Shown here: piece by piece, positions 10,904 to 20,904 of the stretch
Layout of the letters: each line of letters opens with the position of its first letter
How positions within the stretch are numbered: the first letter of the stretch is position 1
Origin: Azolla caroliniana
Taxonomy: Eukaryota > Polypodiophyta
DNA length: 64,000 nt
NCBI GenBank assembly: GCA_043228905.1
Contig: JBHGNT010000020.1
Coordinates: 11,966,001-12,030,000 of the forward strand
Direction of reading: 5' to 3'
Program-made: the position numbers and the translations under genes
The notes under the pieces: generated by a model
Seen by the model: only the letters and a program-made list of their open reading frames with translations
Database searches by the model: none
Told to the model about the DNA's origin: nothing

Positions 10904-11319
10904 TGTAAAAAGTAATGTGCGGAAGCAAGTATGAAGACCGAACAGAAGGAAGAAAACTCAGGTTTAATGGAGAGCTTGAGCTTACGCAGTATACGCGGGA
11001 GAGACAGAGAGAGTGTAACACAAGAAGTTAAATTCAAAAATAATCTTCAATCTGTACATAGGATGTGCTCAGTGAGCACTTTTATACAAGCCCTGACAGT
11101 GGGCTGACACAAGTACTGACAGTACTTGACTGCTCATAAATGAGCCTCGACACTTACTCCCAAAACTATTCCTTACGAGGAATATCTTTCTAATGGCCTT
11201 TCGGTCTACGCACCGATACGGCCTTTCTACGCACCGGTCTGCGTACTGGTTTTATGCACCCAGTCTACGCACTGGTTACGCATTGTATTACACACAAATG
11301 TTGAGCTTGTCTCTCAACA
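10904..11319 (-). repeat. copia-1 3' LTR
   Basis: Downstream LTR in element orientation, 416 bp, starting TG and ending CA in plus-strand reading. It is preceded by TSD GTAAC. Confidence 0.95.
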
Positions 11320-12670
11320 CTCCCCCTCAAGTTCAACTTGAGGTTCCGCCTGCTCTGCCGGACCTACGCTCCGGCTTCTCCTAGCTCCACGCCTCGCTCG
11401 CGCTCCTCGGCCTGTTCGACTCCGCGCGCTTCGACCCTTCCGGTCGGCTTGTCTGCTCATGTGGCCCTTATCAGCTCTTCTGCAGTTGCGGTGTTGACGC
11501 TTCTCCTGCTGCCTTTTCTTTTGCTTGGGCCTCGGTTGATTCAGCATATCTGAATCAAACATCCGAACCGACTCGGCTACCTCCGATCGGTTTTCGCTCT
11601 CGTCCGAGTTGGCTGTCTCCAACTTGTCTTCGGTCTTCTCGCCCTCGATGGCGTCATCTTCCCCATGCGTGGTTGGCTTCGGCTCTCTCCTTCGGCTGCT
11701 CCCCTTCTGTCCGCTTCCGGACTTTTCCCGGGGTCCGCCCTCGGCTTCTTCAGCCGATCCGAAGTCGAACTCGACAACTGAGTCAACCGACTTGGTGTCT
11801 CGGTCTCCACTCCTTTCCTGCTGCCTTGCTTGGTCGTTTGGGACTATTCTCCCCCTCAAGTTTGGCACGTCGAGGTGACGCAACCCAAGCGCACCCGAAA
11901 ATTGCCGCAACTTGTCCAAACCAAGAGGCTTGGTGAAGATGTCGGCAGTTTGTCGATCCGTCGGAACGTACTGAAGTTCGACTTCACCGGAAAGGACACG
12001 CTCACGGACAAAATGGTAGTGCACCTCAATGTGCTTGGTCCGTGCGTGGAAAACGGGGTTTTTTGCGAGCTGGATACTGCTGAGGTTGTCGCAGTAGATC
12101 GTCGTCGGATCTGACACCTCCTCTTGCAGGTCCCTAAGTAGCCGCTTCAACCATATGGCTTCGCATGTCGCGACAACCGTTCCTCGGTACTCAGCTTCGG
12201 TGCTCGACAGTGCAACTGTCGGCTGCTTCTTACTGCTCCACGCTATCGCGGCACTCCCAAGAGAGAACACATGTCCGGACGTGGATCGGCGATCGACGAC
12301 ATTGCCGGCCCAGTCGGCATCGGTGTAGCCGACCAACTGCGGGTCTGTATCGGTCGGATATAGCAGTCCCTGGTCCTTAGTGCCGCTGACATATCGTAGT
12401 ATGCGTTGTGCACACTGAAGGTGCTCCTCGGTAGGTCGCGCCATGAACTGACTGATCACCCCGACCGGATAACTGAGATCGGGTCGGGTGATTGTCAAGT
12501 AGATAAGGCTTCCGACAACTTGTCGGAACCTTGTCGGGTCGCAAACCTTGCCGGAATTGGGGTGAAGCTTGACAGTCCTATCCAGAGGAGTCGAGACTAA
12601 CTTACAGTCTGCCATCCCGAATTTGAAGAGCATATTCAGCGTGTAATGACGTTGGCTGATTAGTATGCCT
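11317..12670 (-). pseudogene. copia-1 3' half of RT plus RNase H with an unusual C-terminal extension
   Basis: An open frame of 439 codons (12633-11314) begins just after an RT deletion. It keeps the copia RT/RNase H block: GSLIYLTITRPDLSYPV, GYTDADWAG (first RNase H Asp), TEAEYRG (Glu) and CDNLSSIQLAKNP (Asp). Canonical copia proteins end soon after the DIFTKPL...LRG motif, which here falls at about residue 260. This frame runs on for about 178 Arg-, Lys- and Glu-rich residues up to the LTR. Copia-2 next door lacks such a tail. Confidence 0.8.
11320..11330 (-). other. copia-1 polypurine tract
   Basis: Minus-strand TTGAGGGGGAG abuts the 3' LTR and matches the usual plus-strand primer of copia elements. 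Copia-2 has TTGAGGGGGCG at the equivalent place. Confidence 0.8.
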
Positions 12671-13145
12671 TCGGGGGTGCGAATCCGGGGGGTTGTACCA
12701 TGTACACCTGTTCCTCAAGGTCACCTTGCAGGAACGCATTCTTTACATCCATCTGATGTAAGTGCCACCCCTTGGCCGCGGCTACTGCGAGCAAAACACG
12801 GACGGTCGTCATCTTTGCGACCGGCGCGAACGTCTCATCGTAGTCGATGCCGTGTTTTTGCGCGTAACCTTTTGCCACTAACCGGGCCTTGTATCGATTG
12901 ACCGAGCCGTCGGTGTTGTACTTGACCTTGTACACCCACCTACATCTGATCGGCTTCACACCCTTCGGTGCGTCAACCAGATCCCAGGTCTCGTTTTCCG
13001 CCAATGCGTGCATCTCTTCCTCCATCGCGGCGCGCCAATTCGCGTCCTTCGCCGCTTCTGCGTAGCTCTCCGGCTCACGCACTTCCGTTAGACGGGTCAT
13101 GTACACATAGTGATGTGCCATGTACTCGTTGTATCCGAACCGCAC
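12660..13145 (-). pseudogene. copia-1 N-terminal part of reverse transcriptase
   Basis: The frame contains the copia RT start: [20 protein letters not shown], then [15 protein letters not shown], then [11 protein letters not shown] with the first catalytic Asp, then YMVQPPGF. It then runs into a stop. The next bases belong, in another frame, to the later RT motif GILISQRHY. Compared with copia-2, about 300 bp containing the YVDD catalytic box are missing at about 12672-12682. Confidence 0.85.
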
Positions 13146-13567
13146 AACTGGGTTCTTTTGGCGGGTAGATCGGCATAATCGGTCATTAGCCGATGGCGAG
13201 GTCTTCTCGGCCGATGCGGACTTTGTTCCTGAAGGCCCGTCGCCGCTTCCCTCGGAGTCGAACTCGCGTGGTCTGACTCGTTCCTATCCGTGCCGGAATC
13301 CGACACCTTCTTCTTCCCTTTCTCTTTGCGCGTAAGCCGTCTCCTCGGCTTCGTGCGCGGGGAATGCACGGCCAAGTCTCCACTACTCGCCGGCTCTTCA
13401 TCTGACTGATCGTACCGACTCAGTCGTCCAGTCGGTCCAATTAAATGGAGTGAAATCAGACTCTCTTCGCGGGTCTCGATTTCGGGCTCATCCGGAGGCA
13501 TCTCGGCCTCGCTGACCTCATTGTCAGAACTCGGATTGGAGTCGGGGTTCGGAGTCAGGGGTTGGTA

Positions 13568-15409
13568 CTAGGACGCGGACTCGTCAAACACAACGTTGCG
13601 GCTAACACGCGCTTGTTTGGTGCGAGGGTTATAGCACTTATAACCCTTCTGCTCGTCCGAGTAACCGACCAAGATGCATTTCTCGGCCTTTGCATCCAGC
13701 TTCCTCCTTTTCTCCTTCGGTACATGCACATACGCAATGCTGCCAAACACCCTCAAGTGTCGCAAGTTCGGCTTCGGTCCGAAATATAGCTCGTGCGCCG
13801 ACACTTTGTCTCCGATCTGGTTCTGGATGCTCTTCTCCTCCGGCATTGCCTGTGCCGCTTCCACAACTGACCGATTCTTCCTCTCGGCCACGCCGTTCTG
13901 CTCCGGCGTGTATCTACAACTGAATTCGTGCCGAATTCCCATTTGTTGTAGATAACCGTTGAATTGACCAAAAAAGTACTCTTTCTCGCCATCCGGCTGC
14001 AGACACTTGATCTTTCGTCCCGTTTTCGTTTCCATGAACCCTTTGACTTCGCTCTTCCTCTCAATGACGTAGATCCACGTGTGCTGCTTGTGGTCGTTGA
14101 TGATGGAGACGAAATATCGGCTCCCGCCAAGACTAACGTTTTGTGTCGGCCCCCATACATCGGAGTGTATAAGGTCGAGCTTGTTCCGGCTCCGGTTTCG
14201 TTCATTGGGGAAAGGAAGTCGGTGTTGCTTCCCGAGCTGGCAGGCTTCACAAATTTGTGCCTTTCGGTCACTAAATTTGGGCAATCCGAACACCACTTGT
14301 TTCGATTGTAGGTCTTGAAGCCGCTGGTAGTTGACGTGGCCTATCCGTTTGTGCCACAAGTCGATTTCCGACTCGGATTTTTGTCCATTCGCGAACATTG
14401 CGGTGCCGCCGTCAGTGGAATCGAGGATAAACATCCTCCCATCTCTGCGCCCTTGCGCAATCACACGGCCTTCTTCCTCAATGAAGCACCCGAGGTGTGT
14501 AAACCGAACCTCCATCCCTTGGTCGACGATCTGTCCGACCGAGACCAAGTTCTTCGTGATTGTCGGAACGTGCAGAACGTTCATGAGTTTCCCTTTCTGC
14601 CCAACATGGCTAAGGGGATCTTCTCCGACATTCGCGATCGGATGCGGAGTGTCGTCTCCAGTTGCGACTACTCCAGGTTGTATCAGTTTTTCAAGGTACG
14701 AGAACCACTCCTTATGGCTCGTCATGTGGTTTGACGCGCCGGAGTCTACGTACCACACCTCGTCCGATCTCGGGGTGGTCCGTTTCATTGAGTTTGCTTC
14801 GTGTCTCGTCACGAAGGCAGACCCTTCTCCGGCTATCCCGGAGTCTTTGGCGTAGTGCGATCGCTGCCGATTTCCCTTGTCGGTATGTCCGGAGCCGTTT
14901 CTGGAACCGGTTCTCTCCGAATCGGCGCACTTCTTCCAGCACTCACTTTCCCTGTGGCCTTTCTTGCCACAGTACCAGCACTCCGCGATGGCCTTCCCTT
15001 GCCGGTTCTCATTGCTTCGACTCCCCCTGTTTCCGGAGGGTCCGGAGTTGCTGTTGGAATCACTTCGGTGCCTTCTTCCTTGATCTCGTCGGCCGCCTCC
15101 ATTGCACGCTGACTCGCCTCGTCCTCCACGTCCACGGGGCCTATCTCCCTCCGTGTACAACATTCTGCTATCGGTGTGCGTCCTTGTAGACGCACCCGCG
15201 TGGTTCTCCTCTACCAGGATTATTGACTGTAAGTCGAAAAAGGACGGTGTATTCTCCCGGGTACACACAGCCGTTCGGAACGCTCCGAACTTTGACGCCA
15301 AACCTCCGAGACAGATCTGGACCATCTCGCTCTCCTCGATGTTCACCTCTATGGAGGCGAGGGAGTCGCAGATATCCTTGATCTTCGAGGTATAGTCCGC
15401 CACCAACAA
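13568..15409 (-). pseudogene. copia-1 gag C-terminus, protease and integrase
   Basis: A long open frame of 613 codons. A zinc knuckle CWYCGKKGHRESEC lies at about residues 140-155. The protease motif VWYVDSGASNHMTS follows (D-S-G). The integrase N-terminal block is LWHKRIGHVN...CEACQLGKQH (HHCC zinc site). The catalytic core includes LIHSDVWGPT (first Asp), a second Asp in SIINDHKQH, and YTPEQNGVAERKNR (Glu). Relative to copia-2 there are short losses: just after ERKSEV, and between AQAMPEEK and the FGPKPNLRHLRVFG block. The integrase is therefore probably inactive. Confidence 0.85.
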
Positions 15410-15766
15410 GTCGCGTTATCGTAGGTTGCTCAACTCCTGTCGGAGATGAAGCTTCCTGGCTGTGGTGCTCGCGGCGAAAATCTTCTTCAGATTTTCCCAC
15501 GCACCCTTTGGCGTCTTTGCATCCCGAACATAGCTCAATAGTTGTTCGCCCACACACGACGCGAAGCAGTATAATACCTTGCTCGCCGATTGCTGCCACG
15601 ACAGGAAGTCTCTATGTGTCGATTCGGGTGCCGCGTCATTAGCTCCTTCGACATAACTCCAGTAGCCGTGCCCGAGCAGGTACTGGTGCATCTTGTAGGA
15701 CCAAGACGCGTAGTTGGTTCTGTCGAGCTTCTCTGTTGGAAGCGAGCTCTCCATGCCTCTATCCAT
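15410..15766 (-). pseudogene. copia-1 gag N-terminus with a premature stop
   Basis: The first 116 codons of gag carry LDRTNYASWSYKMHQYLLGH and WENLKKIFAASTTARKLHLR, typical of the copia UBN2-type capsid. TAA at 15416-15418 interrupts the frame, but the same frame continues at once into the next segment. Copia-2 has CAA in the equivalent position, so the stop looks like a C-to-T transition. Confidence 0.85.
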
Positions 15767-15826
15767 CGTTCTTCTTGTTCTTCTTTGTCAAGCTGTGTCG
15801 GCTGCAGAGAGGTTTTCAACCCTCGC

Positions 15827-15838
15827 GCTCTGATACCA
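15827..15838 (-). other. copia-1 primer binding site (initiator tRNA-Met)
   Basis: Minus-strand TGGTATCAGAGC immediately follows the 5' LTR. It is the standard 12-nt complement of the plant initiator tRNA-Met 3' end used by most plant copia elements. Confidence 0.95.
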
Positions 15839-16254
15839 TGTAAAAAGTAACGTGCGGAAGCAAGTATGAAGACCGAACAGAAGGAAGAAAACTCAGGTTT
15901 AATGGAGAGCTTGAGCTTACGCAGTATACGCGGGAGAGACAGAGAGAGTGTAACACAAGAAGTTAAATTCAAAAATAATCTTCAATCTGTACATAGGATG
16001 TGCTCAGTGAGCATTTTTATACAAGCCTTGATAGTGGGCTGACACAAGTACTGACAGTACTTGACTGCTCATAAATGAGCCTCGACACTTACTCCCAAAA
16101 CTATTCCTTACGAGGAATATCTTTCTAACGGCCTTTCGGTCTAGGCACCGATACGACCTTTCTACGCACCGGTCTGCGTACCGGTTTTATGCACCCAGTC
16201 TACGCACTGGTTACGCATTGTATTACGCACAAATGTTGAGCTTGTCTCTCAACA
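15839..16254 (-). repeat. copia-1 5' LTR
   Basis: Upstream LTR in element orientation, 416 bp, followed on the plus strand by TSD GTAAC. It should contain the element promoter. Confidence 0.95.
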
Positions 16255-17161
16255 GTAACGATCCAACATTAGACTTAGGTAGTGGAAAATCTGCATTGAA
16301 AAACCATCTAAGACTATCATTCCATTGACCACCTACTGATGGCTTGACCTTATGTAAATGTTGAATCCATAGCTTTTTCCATAACTCCTCTCCTGGAAAT
16401 AAACTCCTAACAACATGTTTAGAAAGTAAGGTTTTACTTTGTATAAAAGGATCAATCAAACCTAGACCTCCTTTCTACTTAGATTGTATAAGAACTGACC
16501 AAGCTACCTTTGCTACTGAATTGTCTGAAATGGTGTTCCCCCAAATAAAATTTTGTACTAGGCGTTCAACTTTAAGCATTATTGTCCTCGAAAACAGCCA
16601 TGTAGATGCAATATACCAAATCGAGGACAAAAGCACCGAATTAGCTACAACTATACATCCTGCTAAGGAAAGCTTTTCCTTATTCCAGTATATTAGCTTA
16701 TTCCTTAATCTTAACAACAAGGGTGCAACCATATCCTCTGCCTTTAATCCCAAACCCACTCTACAGCCTAAATACCTAATGGACTGACCTCGAGGTATTC
16801 AGGTGAATCTTGAAGAAGGCACATTAACTGGCGGATCTCCCGAATGAACCCAAAACTCTGATGACTTATCCCAATTTATCAATGCACTCGATGCATCTGA
16901 GAAATTGTCCACAACCTTTTGCACCTGTGGCAAATTTAATTGTGAGGCTTGAACATATAAAGTTGTATCATCAACAAACTCGCTATCCACAACAGCATAT
17001 GACACTGGTAGTGCTAACCCTTTAATATTTACATATTGAGAATTTAGATGTACAGAAAATGCCTCAAATACTAGTAAAAACAGGGAAGGAGCAAGTGGAC
17101 ATCCCTGTCGTATTGATCTTGAAATTGAAAATCTCTTACCAATATCCCCTGTAATGGATAT
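16255..17161 (-). pseudogene. 5' part of the LINE remnant: reverse transcriptase
   Basis: Minus-strand frames give a non-LTR reverse transcriptase: SITGDIGKRFSISRSIRQGC near 17155-17100, then EFVDDTTLYVQ (the YADD-type catalytic box, here FVDD) near 16970, then KEKLSLAGCIVVANSVLLSS near 16680 and AKVAWSVLIQSK near 16500. Stops and frameshifts show it is dead. Its 5' limit coincides with the copia-2 insertion, and sequence beyond copia-2 at 37968 is gypsy rather than LINE, so the LINE was probably 5'-truncated when it inserted. Confidence 0.75.
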
Positions 17162-18371
17162 TGTAAAGAATCGATGGTGATTCTTGTGTAGCGGAAGAGA
17201 TGTGTGTTAGGTGTATGTGTGAGAGGAATTAGAGGAGAGATGAGAGAACACAAGATAGATAGAAAAAGGAATACTCAAGAAGAAGGTGTATATTTCACAA
17301 GTAGAATAAGAATTACAAATTGTAGCATAATAAGCAGTCACAACCGACTAAGTATGAAGTATGAGGAGGGTGCTTTATATAGAGTCACCCTCTCTCTTCA
17401 TTAACTTTACAACAACAACTCTCTCTCTTGGGAAATGTGAAGACACATAGTCATGGGGAATATGTAATTCATTAGTTATGTGTCATATGACAGGAACTAA
17501 ATGCTCCGGATGAACAACGCTCGGCCACAACCGAGCTTAGAATCAAACACAGAAAAGGGGAATGAATACACGACACAAAGGTGAGAGAAAAGTACACAGG
17601 ATGTTTAACGTGGAAAACCCTGAGAGGGAAAAACCACGGGAGTCCACCGACTCTAAACTATCACTATATCACAATGATTACAACAATGAGCTCACGGAGA
17701 CAACGACCTCGTGCTCACGATCTTCGCCACAGGCGGCGGTTACAACAGAGGCAACAACCTCTTCCTCTCTCTCACTCTCTCTGTACATTGTTACGCGCTC
17801 TCTAGTCTTGCACCAATAAGAATGACAACTACACACACGTACTAAGTTTGCCCTAAGTCATATTTATACTAATATGACTTTTCGGCTATTTACAAATATA
17901 CCCTCGATGGACTCTCAGAAACATATTTACGAAATTCGGTGAGCACTTCTCACCGGGCCTTCACCATCCGGCTCTTGCCGGGTACTACTCATCCGGTTCT
18001 CACCGGGTCTTCCGTAGTCGGGTACTCTTCATCCAGTTCTCACTGGGTCTTCCGTAGTCGGGCACTCTTCATCCGGTTCTCACCGGGTCTTCACCATCCG
18101 TCTCTTGCCGGGTACTACTCATCCGGTTCTCACCGGGTCTTCCATTGCCGGGTACTCCACATCCGGTTTCGGCCGAGGCCGAGTTTGCTCATCAGTACTG
18201 TTCTTCTCACTTCCCATCCGGAGGGACCTGTTTCCTAACATCATTGAATATGATTCTATGACACATAGTTAATGTGTAGAGAGTAGTGGTGCGACTCTTG
18301 ACCTTTGAGTAATCATAGATTCTCAAAAGGTGTGTTCACACGTTGTGCTATGTTGAGCTTGATTCTCAACA
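17162..18371 (-). repeat. copia-2 3' LTR, split by a solo LTR
   Basis: Starts TGTAAAGAATCG and ends GATTCTCAACA. Interrupted at 17488-18240. The pieces rejoin to match the other LTR at the TCATA target site. Confidence 0.9.
17488..18240 (-). mobile_element. solo LTR 1 (copia-like), inside the copia-2 3' LTR
   Basis: A 753-bp TG...CA unit flanked by TCATA (17483-17487) and TCATT (18241-18245). The undisturbed site in the other copia-2 LTR reads TCATAGAATA, so the insertion point is exact. On the minus strand there is a TATAAATA box followed by GACTTAGGGCAAAC, and the U5 side contains the 'ggaaaaaccacggg' motif common in plant copia LTRs. U3 holds a tandem repeat of the type CATCCGGTTCTCACCGGG (about 17937-18180). 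It has no internal region, so it arose by LTR-LTR recombination. A second copy lies at 20194-20904. Confidence 0.9.
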
Positions 18372-18382
18372 CGCCCCCTCAA
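18372..18382 (-). other. copia-2 polypurine tract
   Basis: Minus-strand TTGAGGGGGCG abuts the 3' LTR. It is equivalent to the tract of copia-1. Confidence 0.75.
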
Positions 18383-18459
18383 GCTCAACTCGGGTTGGTT
18401 CCTTTCGATTGATGTCTGCTTTGGTTGGTATTCGGTTCGGACGATCTCCGGTGTCCGCT

Positions 18460-19899
18460 TCAGCTCATACCCGATTCGGACGGTATCCGGTTCTCGCTTG
18501 TACTCCCCCTCAAGCTTGGCAAGTCAAGGATCGTCAATCCAAGGTCTGACATGAATTGTTGAAGCTTGTCGGCTCTTAAGGCTTTGGTGAAGATGTCGTC
18601 CGTCTGAGGATTCGTGTTGATGTGTTGAAGGTCGACATCTCCGTCCTGTACGCGCTCTCGAATGAAGTGATAGTGCACTTCAATGTGCTTTGTGTGCACG
18701 TGGAACACCGGGTTACGAGCCAGATATATACTGCTCATATTGTCGCAGTAAATGGGAGTCAGATCCTTGATGGGGACGCCCAGATCCTTCAAAATCCTCT
18801 TGAGCCATACGGCTTCACATGCAGCTACGACTGTGCCCCTGTATTCAGCCAACGTACTCGAAAGTGCGACGGTATGCTACTTCTTACTACTCCAAGATAT
18901 TCATCCACTACCGAGCAAGAAGACAAATCCGGAGGTCGATCGTCGATCAACTTTGTAGCCTACCCAATCCACGTCTGTGTACCCTTTGAGTCGTATTGGT
19001 GTGGCCGATGTGTAGAGAACACAGTAATCCATTGTGCCGCTCATGTATCGTAATACTCGCTTAGCGCAATCCAAGTGAATGTCGCATGGTTTTTGCATGA
19101 ATTGGTTGAGGAGTCCGATTGGATAGCTAAGGTCGGGTCGAGTGATCGTGAGATAGATGAGACTCCCGATTAGTTGACGATATTGGGTCGGTTTGCACTC
19201 GTCTGTGCCAGAGTCAGCATCTAGTTTGAGGTTTCGATTGAGAGGCGTAGCGACCGATTTGCACTCAGTCATCTGGAACTTGTATAACAAGTTGAGAATG
19301 TAGTGTCGTTGAGAGATCATAATGCCGACCGGAATCCGAATTACTTCGATGCCAAGGAAGTAATGGAGCTCCTTCATGTCTGTCATCTTGAATTTTCCGG
19401 AGAGGAGGGACTTGACCTTGTTGATGTCGACTAAACTTTCACCTCCAATTACCAGATCATCCACGTATAGGATGATGAGAATTAGGCTTCTAGAGTCATG
19501 TCGTACGTCGAGGGAGTTGTCGGATTTCAACATTCGAAAGCCGATTTGATGAAGATAGTGCGTAATCTTCGAATGCCAAGCACACGGTGCTTGCTTAAGG
19601 CCGTAGAGTGCCTTCTTGAGTCGGCACATGACTTTCAGATGAATGCGCGATTCGAAGTTGGGAGGTTGTACCATGTACACCTCCTCTTCTAATTCGCCTT
19701 GGAGGAAAGCGTTCTTGATGTCCATCTGGTGAAGGTGCCACCCTTTCGCCGCTGCGAGTGCAATTACGGTTCGCACCGTCGTCATCTTTGCCACCGGGGC
19801 AAAGGTTTCTTCATAGTCGACTCCATGTGTTTGTGCATATCCTTTTGCTACGAGTTGAGCTTTGTAACGGTTTATAGAGCCGTTGACATTATACTTCAC
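18460..19899 (-). pseudogene. copia-2 reverse transcriptase and RNase H
   Basis: Frames 19899-18901 and 18852-18460 cover most of RT and RNase H. Motifs in order are QMDIKNAFLQGELEEEVYMV (first RT Asp), CRLKKALYGLKQAP, ILYVDDLVIGG (the YVDD active site, intact), FLGIEV, GSLIYLTITRPDLSYP, GYTDVDWVGYKVDRRSTSG, then AEYRG, CDNMSSIYLARNP and DIFTKAL. A stop after VFLLGSG separates the two frames. RNase H has DVDW where DADW is usual. The protein ends soon after RNase H, without the long tail seen in copia-1. Confidence 0.85.
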
Positions 19900-20193
19900 C
19901 TTGTAGATCCATCTGCAACCAATTGCCTTCTTGTGTGGTGAGTGGGGAACGAGATCCCATGTCTCGTTCTTGGAGAGTGCTTACATCTCCTCATTCATCG
20001 CTTCAACCCATCTGGGGTCCGTCGCGGCTTCGGAAAATGTTTCTGGTTCCCGTACTGTCACTACCTTCATCATAAAAGCGTAATGGTACACCATATAATC
20101 GTTGTAGCCGAATCGGCTTACGGGGTTCTTTTCACGGGTGGCTCGGCGGACCTTCTCGTTTGCGGATACTACAACTTTCTCCGCTCCATTTGT

Positions 20194-20904
20194 TGTTGGG
20201 AGACAGGTCCCTTCGGATGGGAAGGGAGAAGAACAGTGCTGACGAACAAACTCGGCCGAGGCCGAAACGGTATGAGGAGTACCCGGCTACGGAGAGCCGG
20301 ATGATACAGGCCCGGTGTGAACCGGATGAGTAGTACCCGGCTACGGAGAGCCGGATGATACAGGCCCGGTGTGAACCGGATGAGGAGTACCCGGCTACGG
20401 AGAGCCGGATGGTGCAGAACCGGTGAGAACCGGAGGAAGAGACATATTCGTAAATATGTTTATGAGAGCCCATCGAGGCTATATTTGTAAATAGCCGAAA
20501 AGTCATATTAGTATAAATATGACTTAGGGCAAACTTTAGGGGGTTGTTGTTATTTTTCTTGTTGGTGCAAGAAGAAGAGACAGTACGTAACGTTGTACAG
20601 AGAGAGAGAGAGAGAGAACGAGGTCGTTGCCTCTGTTGTAACCGTCGCCTGTGGCGAAGATCGTGAGCACGAGGTCGTTGCCTCCGTGTACTCACTGTTT
20701 TGTACATTCTTACATAGTGACAGTTTGCAGCCTGTGGACTGCCGTGGTTTTTCCCCTAGTTTGGGGTTTTCCACGTAAACCTCCTGTGTAGTGTGTGTAT
20801 ATCTTCCTCTCCTTTGTGTCGTGTTTTACTTCCCGTTTTCTGTGTATCATTCTACGCTCGGTTGTGGCCGAGCGTCGTGCATAAGGAACGTTAGGTTCCT
20901 GTCA
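20194..20904 (+). mobile_element. solo LTR 2 (same family as solo LTR 1), inside copia-2 coding sequence
   Basis: A 711-bp TG...CA unit with a perfect duplication TTTGT (20189-20193 and 20905-20909). It is in the opposite orientation to solo LTR 1, so its transcription sense here is plus (TATAAATATGACTTAGGGCAAAC at about 20511). It carries the same CCGG-rich tandem repeat near 20280-20430 and the same CACGAGGTCGTTGCCTC block. It interrupts the copia-2 frame between integrase and RT. Confidence 0.9.

Larger units (their letters stand above)
10904..16254 (-). mobile_element. copia-1: Ty1/copia LTR retrotransposon with intact termini and a defective pol
   Basis: Two 416-bp LTRs (10904-11319 and 15839-16254) begin TGTAAAAAG and end CTCTCAACA. 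They differ at nine positions by eye (about 2.2%), eight of them transitions, with no indels. A perfect 5-bp target duplication GTAAC flanks the element (10899-10903 and 16255-16259). On the minus strand the 5' LTR is followed directly by the initiator tRNA-Met primer site, and the 3' LTR is preceded by a G-rich polypurine tract. Domain order is gag, protease, integrase, RT, RNase H, which defines copia. Gag has a nonsense codon, and RT has lost its centre, including the YVDD box, so the copy cannot move by itself. It sits inside a LINE. Confidence 0.95.

Noticed and set aside
20132-20707. 191-codon minus-strand ORF with repeated motifs
   Set aside because: It is a read-through of solo LTR 2 and its tandem CCGG repeat, not a protein.
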